From Chara braunii (taxonomy: Eukaryota > Streptophyta > Charophyceae > Charales > Characeae), in the NCBI GenBank assembly GCA_003427395.1, contig BFEA01000056.1, forward strand, positions 2,338,236-2,388,922: a stretch of 50,687 nucleotides of DNA, read 5' to 3'. Below are positions 42,773 through 50,687 of this stretch, piece after piece. Each line of letters starts with the position of its first letter. Position 1 is the stretch's first letter. The position numbers were made by a program, and so were the translations under genes. The notes beneath the pieces were generated by a model. That model had not been told where the DNA came from. It made no database searches and saw only the letters and a program-made list of their open reading frames with translations.

Positions 42773-45310
42773 ATGCCGGTGGATGTAGGGTGTTACCGAG
42801 CGCTACAAGGACACCAGACGAAATCTCTGGCCAGAAATCAAGGTAGGCCCCCCCAAAAAAAACTAAGTCCCCCCTCCTTCCCTTCCCCCCGCCCCGCCTA
42901 CCTACGCATCTATTTACCACCCAACTACATTAACAATATGATAACAATACCTAACACGCAGACTTGCTCCATGATTTTTTTGCAGGATCAGGAAATCACC
43001 GACCGAGGATGGCATGTGGATCTTGCACCAAGGGTTGCTCCCTTTGCCATGCTGCAACCGCCGATCGTTCACTCCCAGCTGATCCTCATGGCACTACCCC
43101 AAGATCTGCTACTCCGATTTCACACTGCATCACCGTCTCCGAACCTGATTGAGCTCCTCACGTTCAGTGACTGGGCGACCATTAGCCATAAGTACGAGAC
43201 GGAGCCGGAAAAGATGCACAATCTTATCGAGGCGTACACACTCAATGCGCAGGTCATTGCCTTTAGAAACAGAGTTCACAATAGAGAACTTGGTAGTAGG
43301 GTGATTGCGAAGGGTGAAAAAGCCATACTCGACAAGTTCGGGTACTACTCTGACCACCTTAGTGATATGGGAGAGATAGACATCTCTACCGATGTCAATG
43401 AGAAAAGACAGGCACGGAGACGGAGGATAGGACTGTCCCAAGCAGAAATAGAGTACTTAGAAAAACAGCACGAACGCAGACTTAACACGGTCATGTCAAG
43501 CACTCCGATTGATAAGACTGGCAAAGTACACAAATTCGCACAGGACAGCCACTTCCTCCCAATTGCGTCTCACACATGGGTAGAGAAGAACAACAAGCAC
43601 GTCGCTCACAAACTGTGGTACCTTGACTCTTTTAACTACACTGCACCCATTTCAATCGATGGTTACAAAGCACTGGCCAACTTGTCCGATGCGGACATGG
43701 AAGCCTGCAGACAAGCCGCTTACAACTTCACCTTACACTATCCCACAAACAGACCCCCCTTTGATGGGGATTTCCCAATCCTAGCGATCCTCGATAAGAC
43801 CAAATGCGCCATCTCCAAACCGGTACTCGTGCAGAAAGGATTCGCAAGAATCCCACAAACTCTGGAAGAAGTTAAGAAGATGTGGAACATCGGCCGTCCA
43901 TACCTCAAGTGCACTTGCGAGAAGAACTGCGGGAAGACAATCACTTGGCTTGACCATATGCTATGGTACTACATCGCCAATCTGGACTTCTTTGACCCGA
44001 ACGCACCGTCGGACGTCACGCGCATGCTCGACCTGCAACAAAAGCTGGAAACGGAATGGAAGGGGCCGATTCTTGCAGAGGTGACCTTCCTGCACATGAG
44101 GAAGATAATGAGGGATTTGCTGGATCAACTCATCGACGACAAGATGTCTACAGTCGAAGGCTTACTTGACCACCCCTCACTGAAGAACATCCCATTTGCT
44201 GCAAGATTCGTTGGGATCATGTTCCCAGATGAGCGTACCAAGACCCCTGGCACAACAAATAGCAACAAAAGGAGTGCACTTGCAGCCGAGCCTGACATCG
44301 TGCAGAGGAGCAGAACAAGACAGACGCCACTCCCATTCGTCCCACTCTCCGCTGATAACATCTCATCCACACCGTCGCGCACCCCACGACACCATGCCAC
44401 AACCAGCACGCCACCCTCAACAGCAACGCCAAGCCAGCAGCAGGCCACGCACACGCCCGCACACTCGATTGATCTGGCGCAAGCCACACGCAATGCAACA
44501 CGCACACCAAGAGCAGTCGGCACCCCCTCGCCTCCAGCACCACCACCAGAACCTGCCCTGCAACAGCAGCATGTGAGCATGCCCAGTACAAATGCAAGAG
44601 CAGAGCCTGCTGTAACTCGTCACTGCAACCCGGAAACACGCCCACCGAAGAGGGCCAGGAAGAATGGGAATGCACGCAGATCGCTCCGCAGCACAGCTCA
44701 CCAAGGGAACGCGAAGAAACGAAGAAGGAGAAACCAGGCCAGAACCAACCTACACACTGAAGCACAGCAACTCATCACTAGAGCACTCAACACGGCACAC
44801 ACAGACCCCCACGTACCGCCACTCCTCCCACTACCCACCCACACGGCCACTCCCATGCTGTCCGCCATCACCCGATCTGCAACTGCACTCCAAGTCAGCC
44901 CATCCATCCAACTCGCCAACAACCTTAGTTGGCTCCCTACTCGCAACCAGATTCTGGGGAACTGGTCACAACTGCCCAACACACAGACTCGTCAGCACAT
45001 GTTTGAAGGCACACAACCCAGACCTGTGCTGATTGCCAACAGCCCTGGACCAAGCAATATAGAAGGTTCCAGAAGACAGAACGCGATCGATGTCAGCTCT
45101 CCCTCCTTGGACACTCCAACCAAGGCCATCAGCTCGTTTGGCCATATCTTCAGGAGCATCGACATCGAAGAATCCATGGCAGGCTCCGTTACTGAGGCAG
45201 CCACCGACGACAATGCAACATACAATGAAGGTCCATCCAACCCCAAGACCATTAGGAGAAACTTGGGCAATGACTTTGGCGATGACAGACTGATAGTACG
45301 GGACTACTAA
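42773..45310 (+). CDS. 845-codon intact frame of unknown function upstream of PLE RT
   Basis: I do not recognise this protein. It is the longest intact frame in the window. Residues about 72-490 look globular: DQEITDRGWHVDLAP, FSDWATISHKYETEPEKMHN, a charged helix around RQARRRRIGLSQAEIEYLEK, then FDGDFPILAILDKTKC and a Cys cluster CTCEKNC (about residue 380). Residues about 490-720 are Pro/Thr/Gln/Ala-rich and likely disordered, with basic nuclear-localisation-like runs (RPPKRARK, KKRRRR) at about 622-660. An acidic tail ends in DDRLIVRDY. The first 71 codons may be mostly intron (42,843-42,985). No RT, endonuclease or protease motif. It could be an accessory ORF of a giant PLE or a host gene. 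Confidence 0.6.
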   Translation: MPVDVGCYRALQGHQTKSLARNQGRPPQKKLSPPSFPSPRPAYLRIYLPPNYINNMITIPNTQTCSMIFLQDQEITDRGWHVDLAPRVAPFAMLQPPIVHSQLILMALPQDLLLRFHTASPSPNLIELLTFSDWATISHKYETEPEKMHNLIEAYTLNAQVIAFRNRVHNRELGSRVIAKGEKAILDKFGYYSDHLSDMGEIDISTDVNEKRQARRRRIGLSQAEIEYLEKQHERRLNTVMSSTPIDKTGKVHKFAQDSHFLPIASHTWVEKNNKHVAHKLWYLDSFNYTAPISIDGYKALANLSDADMEACRQAAYNFTLHYPTNRPPFDGDFPILAILDKTKCAISKPVLVQKGFARIPQTLEEVKKMWNIGRPYLKCTCEKNCGKTITWLDHMLWYYIANLDFFDPNAPSDVTRMLDLQQKLETEWKGPILAEVTFLHMRKIMRDLLDQLIDDKMSTVEGLLDHPSLKNIPFAARFVGIMFPDERTKTPGTTNSNKRSALAAEPDIVQRSRTRQTPLPFVPLSADNISSTPSRTPRHHATTSTPPSTATPSQQQATHTPAHSIDLAQATRNATRTPRAVGTPSPPAPPPEPALQQQHVSMPSTNARAEPAVTRHCNPETRPPKRARKNGNARRSLRSTAHQGNAKKRRRRNQARTNLHTEAQQLITRALNTAHTDPHVPPLLPLPTHTATPMLSAITRSATALQVSPSIQLANNLSWLPTRNQILGNWSQLPNTQTRQHMFEGTQPRPVLIANSPGPSNIEGSRRQNAIDVSSPSLDTPTKAISSFGHIFRSIDIEESMAGSVTEAATDDNATYNEGPSNPKTIRRNLGNDFGDDRLIVRDY
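42843..42985 (+). other. Candidate intron in the 845-codon frame
   Basis: A donor-like AAG|GTAGGC at 42,843 and an acceptor-like TTTTTTTGCAG|GA ending at 42,985 enclose 143 bases that are C/A-rich and coding-unlike. Splicing would join WPEIK to DQEITDRGW in frame, with the upstream exon open back to 42,789. The 143-base length would change the upstream frame now assigned. Confidence 0.4.
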
Positions 45311-45995
45311 GAATAGATGAGATACCCCTGGTTTAGCGGCATAAGAAATTGTGTACAGTAGAACGAAGCCTAATGATAGAGAAACACCCGCGCTAGCACA
45401 TTTTGCTGAGACCTTACCAGAACGCCCTCTTACTCAGATTAGGATAGGGACCGGATACATACTGATCAAAGTATGTAATCAGAAGCCCCTGAGAACTTTT
45501 TTCAGAAGACTAAGGACCCGACACCGATTGGGCAGATGGTGAAGATCATTGAACCGCTCTTTCTTTTTTGCTTTAAATAAACCCAGGAGTTTTGGTTTCT
45601 CAAGGTCATTGCTAAATGCGGCAGACGCTAACCTGTGTGTTGACCTGAATTCCTTTTTGTTCCCTCCTCTCCCTTGCTCATTGCACCCCTCACTGCACCT
45701 AATACTCCCAGTGAATGCCCCTGTATAGAAGTAACAATACCACAACCCAGCCACAACGGGGATAACAGACAAAACCAAATCCCCTTGATTAAAACCTACT
45801 CTACTTTGTCCAATATGAATTAGTACACCATAAAGAAAACAACCGGTTTTAGCAATTAGCCCCCGAAACTCAAACACAAATAAAAGCTAACACACAGCAC
45901 CGATAATGACACTGCCCCCCAACAAACCACTCCCCTAAAAAATTACATACTTTAATCTTGACTATCAATAACGAATCTTACTAACCCCCACCATT
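45311..45995. other. Spacer between the 845-codon frame and the RT
   Basis: No gene recognised. The minus-strand frame at 45,479-45,877 has no family resemblance. An acceptor-like tatgaccag lies at the start of the RT frame (46,002-46,010). Confidence 0.45.
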
Positions 45996-48113
45996 TTGTT
46001 GTATGACCAGGTCACTTGTTTACAAGTCATGGAGGACGGGAGACGCGGTTGGAAGAGACCCACAGAGCCCTGCAGAAAAATCATTCATTTACATTACAGA
46101 AATAGACTGATGGAAAGAGTGAAGATTAAAAAACTCTTTGCTAACATCCTGAAACAACACAACCCGCTAACCGGTGAAAGACTCCAAGACATTACTTTCG
46201 GATGGACATATGACAACCACCTGACACAACAATTATACAAACCCTCGGCTGTATTTAAAATTTTCAACCTTGAACAATGGTATAATGAACAAGGACATAA
46301 ATATTTTTGCCAGCACACCAGATACACTAACTTTATCCACGCGGTGATAGCTCCGTCCTACCCCATGTGGTGACCCTCGACCCCATGATAATTGGCAACG
46401 TGAAATTAAGAAAACAGATAGAAAACGGCCTCAACCACATCCCACTTAAATCATACAACGCACACGAAGTCCAGAAAGAATGTCAAACTGCACTAGACAT
46501 AGCAATCGAGTTGATAAACTTCGGAGGGATTGCTTATCACTCCAGAACAGAAGAAAACAGCACAGTACCAACTTAAATATACCATCAAACGAAACTGCAC
46601 GAACTTTCACTGACCCTTCGCCTTTGATCTATCACACCCCAGCATCAAAAATAAAATTGACTTCATCACGAAACATTTCTACATTGCCAGTGCGGACAAA
46701 GCGCCCAATACACCCACTTTCATCTGCATCAACTACATCAGATATCTAACCCTGAAACGACTCTCTGGAAGCGACTTCACCCCCTGTGAATGTACCCCAC
46801 AAGAACTCATCAGGATACTAAAATATCAAATTGAAACTCAGTTCTCATTCGTCCCCATAAAAAACACAGAACTACCCTACCTCATGGCAACCTACAAAAA
46901 ACATAAGAACTCTTTCAGATGGCTTACCAATGCCTCTAACGTTATCTTCTCACCACTTGCAGATGTCTGTGCAACCATTCTCAACAAACTTGCACTAATA
47001 GTAAAAAAACACTGCGGTGACCTTACACAACTCAATGAACAGGAATACGGAGTCAAGGTACCGTTCTGGTGGATTGTTGACCGTGTCTGACTATATTTAC
47101 AACCTTCCCCACAAATCTATAACCTCTACTCCGCTGACATCACCAGATGCTACGAAACCATCCCAACTGATGAATCAGAAGATGGCCTACCAGCAACCAT
47201 CAACTTCTTCATCGAGCTTGCCTTTAAAAAAACAAGAAAAATACATGGCAGAAATGTAGGCATAGCCTGCAACATAAGAGAAAAGGGCAAAGAGCTCTAC
47301 ATTGACGCAACGTGGACATCGGCCAGACTAACCAGCACCACAGTACTCACAGCCATCGACATCCAGAAAATGAACGGCTGGCTCATACAAAACGCATACA
47401 CAACACTCGGCGACGCCACGTGGAAACAGACCCTTGGTATACCTATGGGCCTAAGTTGCTCACCCATGTGGTGCAATATCTACTTCTTTCACTATGAATA
47501 TAAATTCATGAAGAAAATGTGGCTAACTCCTAACCTCCACCTACTCCCCCTATTCTAACACACATTTAGATACTTTGATGACCTCAACAACATCAACAAT
47601 CCCAGAATAAAGGAATTCGGAGATCAAAAGCAAGAGAAGCAAATACTACCGATACCCCCTCAATTTCGTAACTCTCAACGACCAGACAATAGAAACCACC
47701 TTGACAAACAACCAACAGGCAGTAACCAAATGCAACTTTTTGAATGCAACACTCACTATTATCAATCACACAACTGGCACATTTGAGACAAGAAAGTATG
47801 ACGAAAGAAAATAATTCAACTTTGCTATCAATAGATTCCTCAAATTTAACTCAAACAGACCCGTCATGCAATCACTAAAAATACTCATCCCACAGACCAT
47901 AACAATTATGACCGTCACTTCAAACCCCCGACATGCAGCTGAAGATCTAATCGAAGAAATACGAACGATGACACATAATGGATTCAGCCCACGTAAATGC
48001 ATCGGAATAATCGAAAGCGTTCTCAACAACACCAACACCTACCAACCATTCACTTGCGACCCCCAGACAACCCTGAAACATACCAAAGAACTATTTTGTG
48101 TGTCGTGTGTGTA
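45996..48113 (+). pseudogene. Penelope-like reverse transcriptase (frameshifted)
   Basis: Reverse transcriptase of a Penelope-like element. Segments in order: an N-terminal region leading to HAVIAPSYPMW, then IIGNVKLRKQIENGLNHIPLK (46,385-46,450); ASADKAPNTPTFICINYIR (about 46,686); LPYLMATYKKHKNSFRWL (about 46,870); motif A SADITRCYETIP (about 47,130); motif B QTLGIPMGLSCSPMWCNIYF (about 47,430); and the catalytic RYFDDL (about 47,570). The thumb follows (NFVTLND... SNRPVMQSLK... NGFSPRKC). Frames change near 46,373, 46,580 and 47,630; stops lie at 47,088 (TGA), 47,556 (TAA) and 47,811 (TAA). No GIY-YIG domain follows. Core catalytic Asp residues remain. Confidence 0.82.
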
Positions 48114-48139
48114 GATTATTATTCATAAAATAATAATCT
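48113..48139 (+). terminator. AT-rich hairpin at the end of the RT frame
   Basis: Perfect 11-bp arms AGATTATTATT and AATAATAATCT around CATAA, overlapping the stop codon of the RT. The role is unknown; it may be a 3'-end processing or RNA recognition structure. Confidence 0.6.
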
Positions 48140-48140
48140 G

Positions 48141-48220
48141 GTACGGATGGCGGCCCTCCGAAAGGGGCATGGTCGTCATCCGTACACCTGCCCCCTCCGG
48201 CCCGCCATCACGAGGGAAAG
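48141..48220 (+). other. Structured GC-rich segment after the PLE RT
   Basis: GTACGGATG (48,141-48,149) pairs perfectly with CATCCGTAC (48,177-48,185), enclosing an inner CCCT-CCGAA-AGGG hairpin. The inner gatggcgg can alternatively pair with cccgccatc at about 48,203-48,211. A candidate RNA element for template recognition. Confidence 0.5.
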
Positions 48221-48272
48221 AGGGAGGGACACACACACACACGCATACCTACTAGTTAATTATAACCCCCCT

Positions 48273-49597
48273 TCTCTATACAGTATATACAGCCCCCCAT
48301 CAGCTCTAAACAACTCAAATAAACAGCCACATCACATATACCCACATAGAACTCCTCTAACAGTAATAACGCAAAATCCAGCATAGAGGATAGCACTACT
48401 ACCCCTTGTAATCCACCCTTAGCCCCCTATTTTTTTTTTTTAAATCACCACCTCCCCACAAAAAACAACTAATCCGGGAAACTCAATTACCTAAGAACTT
48501 TTTCACTGCTGCAAAAGAATAACACGCACTGTCCGAAACTGAACCAGATAAAACAAAAAAGGAAGCAGATACGACAAAAACTACGAAACGTGAACTTGCC
48601 CGCACGACAAGGGTGGCCACGCCCCATTGTGCACGGAAAATCAGCAGAGAACCAAATATGTGCCCCCAAGAACGAGTTAGAAAATACAGATCAGACAAAA
48701 CATTACCCTCACAAACAAACAAACCCCGGCAACCCCTACAAAAAATACCACACTTACTGACACAAAACACTAATACAGCAGACCCTTGGTCCGCCAAGAA
48801 TCCCTTCCTACAATATAACCCCCTCCTAAAAAAGGTCGCCCACCTTATTGAATACAGAACACGGCCACGAACTGAAACCTCCCGCCCTACGCACTACTCC
48901 CCGCGCCTCCGACTCTCAGAATGCCTATTTTAGGAACTCTTGGCACCCATTAAGCACCCTCTCGCTATCAGTAATCCTGGCACCGGACTTGCGCAATCTG
49001 CACAACTCCGACGTGACTTGCCTCCGTAATAGCATCTGCGAACCGACGGAGCCCACCCGGTATTGTTGCTTCAGACACCTGGTGATAGCAGATCCTGGGC
49101 ACACAACGTGACCAGAATCCATCTCGGGCCTGACATCGCACTACGTCTACACGCGCGCAAGACTACTCCTTTGGCGATGGCAGCGATGGCCCCAGCTAAT
49201 GACGAACACATTACTGATGCGGAGATCAATGCACAAGTGGTAACTATGATACAATCCTACTCTCCCCCTACATGCTCCTTACTATCGCGACCCCCCTATA
49301 TATCCTACGACTTGCGCTATACCTCATACTATATGCCCAACGCACACATAATCCCCCTCCACGTAACACCTCCCGACTATTACCTGCAATTTCTATACGC
49401 CACACACATCCACCTCGTTCACCCAAATTCACTGCTCGGGACGCCCTACTCCTCTGGCGATTGGGCCCGTGGATGTAGGATGCCACCCATTCCTGCAGTA
49501 TACTCTCGTCTTGGCTCTCCCTTTGATGAGCCGTTCGGCGCAAACGGCGAAAAGCGCTTCAGGGACGCGCCACCCTCCTTCCTCGAAACTGGAAATT
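48273..49597 (+). mobile_element. PLE terminal unit, copy 2
   Basis: Plus-strand partner of 35,727-37,028. The shared right boundary is exactly after ctggaaatt (49,589-49,597); the shared left limit (48,273) is set by the adapter in copy 1, so the unit may be longer. It contains the hammerhead-like core near its right end and a frame open in both copies that begins MAAMAPANDEHITDAEINA near 49,177, followed by a GTAACT donor-like site. Confidence 0.75.
49523..49552 (+). ncRNA. Hammerhead-ribozyme-like core, copy 2 (mutated)
   Basis: Same arrangement as at 35,772-35,801, but the first core segment reads TTGATGAG in place of CTGATGAG, so the invariant C at core position 3 is lost. Stem II and GAAA are intact. 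Expected to be inactive if copy 1 is functional. Confidence 0.5.
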
Positions 49598-49602
49598 TAT
49601 GG

Positions 49603-49757
49603 AGGCACACACACACATACATAGACAAGCATACAGACAGACAGACACATGCACACATAGACACACACACACGCACACACACACATACACACACCGGGCC
49701 ACGCACAAGCATACACACACAGACACATGATACACACGCACATGCACGCACACACAC
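49603..49757. repeat. (CA)n-rich microsatellite
   Basis: Degenerate CA dinucleotide tract with interspersed tac/gac pieces, starting just after the PLE unit ends. Confidence 0.92.
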
Positions 49758-50446
49758 TCTGCACTACGACACTCTACGACACTCTACGACACTCTGCTCT
49801 ACAAAAATCTACTCTACTTTACTCTACGAAACTCTACTCTATGGCAGTCTACTCTATACTACTTCAAGACACTCTACTCTAGGACACTTTACTGTAAGTA
49901 TTGTACCCTACTCTACGACACTCTATGACACTCTTTTGTACTCCATGAGACTCTACGACACTCAACAAAACTCTACTCTATGACACTCTACTCTCCTCTA
50001 CTCTCCTACACTCTACTCTACGACACTCTACTTTACGACAGTCTACTCTATACTACTTCAAGACATTTTACTCTACGATACTCTACTATCCGTACGGTAT
50101 CCTACTCTACGACACTCTTTTGTACTCTATGAGACTCTACGACAGTCAACAAAACTCTACAGTACCCACTCTACACTACTCCACTCTACTCTACGACACT
50201 CTACGGCACTCAACAAAACTCTATTGTACCCACTCTACACTACTCTACTCTACTCTACTACACTCGACACTACTTTACTACACTCAACAATACTCTACTT
50301 TACGACACTCTACAATACTCGACGATATTCTACTTTACTCTACTCTACGACACTCGAATCTACTCTAATCTACTATAATCTACTATAATCTACTATACTC
50401 TGCGACAAGACTCTACTCTAATCTACTCTACTCTACGACACTCCTA
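49758..50446. repeat. CTCTA-based degenerate minisatellite
   Basis: About 690 bp of variants of actctacgac and actctactct. Higher-order units with ttcaagac, ttttgtactc and caacaaaactct recur. Reading frames in it are low complexity and not genes. Confidence 0.93.
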
Positions 50447-50687
50447 TGTAACACCCGCCGACGCGTCCGCGGGTCCAATCTTGGATGGCGGACGCAGACG
50501 GGTCCGCGTCCGCGGCCGACCTGGTCCGCGCCGCGGACCCGATTTTACAAGAATTTTCCTGAATTAAATAATAGGTTAAATATATATATATATATGTATA
50601 TGAGGTTGTAGGAAATTTTAAGCCCTACAACCCCCTTTTTTTTTTTTTGGAATCTGACTTTGTTTCGGATTTTTTTTAAATGAAAAA
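50447..50687. other. Possible LTR start and GC-rich palindromic segment
   Basis: TGTAACACCC, a frequent start of plant gypsy LTRs, directly follows the minisatellite. Then come a GC-rich stretch of gtccgcg/cgcggac repeats, a (TA)n run, a perfect 9-bp hairpin (GGTTGTAGG 50,604-50,612 with CCTACAACC 50,624-50,632) and T-runs. The window ends before this can be resolved. Confidence 0.35.

Larger units (their letters stand above)
42773..49597 (+). mobile_element. Candidate large Penelope-like element (extra ORF + RT + terminal unit)
   Basis: Proposed single element: an 845-codon frame, the PLE reverse transcriptase (45,996-48,113), a structured segment, and a terminal unit whose other copy lies inverted at 35,727-37,028. 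All share an A/C-rich plus strand. The RT and terminal unit belong together by position; inclusion of the 845-codon frame is inference. No GIY-YIG endonuclease was seen on either side of the RT, as in endonuclease-lacking PLEs. The 5' end is unknown. Confidence 0.5.

Noticed and set aside
49758-50446. CRISPR-like look of short repeats
   Set aside because: Units are contiguous and degenerate with no unique spacers; an ordinary minisatellite.

Overview
The window reads as a repeat-dense stretch of a large eukaryotic nuclear genome, not prokaryotic DNA. It holds nested, decayed retrotransposons, splice-like signals, primer sites resembling initiator tRNA-Met, a U6 snRNA-like fragment, microsatellites and two assembly gaps. 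A plant-like chromovirus (Ty3/gypsy with chromodomain), a plant-type LINE and a Penelope-like element (PLE) point to the green lineage; a charophyte alga such as Chara is my guess, an impression that I cannot verify. I found no intact, recognisable host housekeeping gene.

Layout. 1-13,457: Ty3/gypsy chromovirus (Gypsy-1: gag, protease, RT, RNase H, integrase, chromodomain) on the plus strand, split by a minus-strand LINE (about 3,472-10,106) whose poly-A tail appears as a poly-T run. 13,458-17,118: non-coding flank with decayed tandem repeats, a U6-like fragment and homopolymers. 17,119-19,899: repeat A, a promoter-bearing 5' end of an unidentified multicopy gene or element, interrupted by a hAT-like DNA transposon (18,755-19,807) that spans an assembly gap. 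19,900-28,049: a second Ty3/gypsy element (Gypsy-2) with LTR, PBS, gag, a foldback insertion, protease and RT, then an inverted junction, a second protease/RT copy, and an open frame of unknown function. 28,214-32,566: repeat B, a second copy of A, carrying a 2.7-kb insertion and continuing into a decayed unknown gene. 33,000-35,726: no recognisable gene.

35,727-37,028 and 48,273-49,597 are opposite-strand copies of one roughly 1.3-kb terminal unit. Each carries a hammerhead-ribozyme-like core near its end. The second copy lies downstream of a PLE reverse transcriptase (45,996-48,113), which is preceded by an intact 845-codon frame of unknown function (42,773-45,310). Together these could be one large endonuclease-lacking PLE. 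I regard this locus as the most novel part of the window. The first copy is cut by a leftover Nextera mate-pair junction adapter at 37,029-37,066, so the assembly there is artefactual.

37,240-41,530 holds satellite-like repeats, a tRNA-like/PBS motif, a LINE ORF1-like frame and an inverted LTR of the Gypsy-2 family. The right end is (CA)n, a CTCTA-based minisatellite and a short GC-rich segment.

Decay pattern: Gypsy-1 pol and Gypsy-2 gag each stay in one frame over kilobases but carry many stop codons, nearly all TAG or TGA. This suggests C-to-T decay of methylated copies and not indel erosion. Several sites (hAT, the Gypsy-2 LTR, the 2.7-kb insertion) can be read against a second copy that serves as the empty site.
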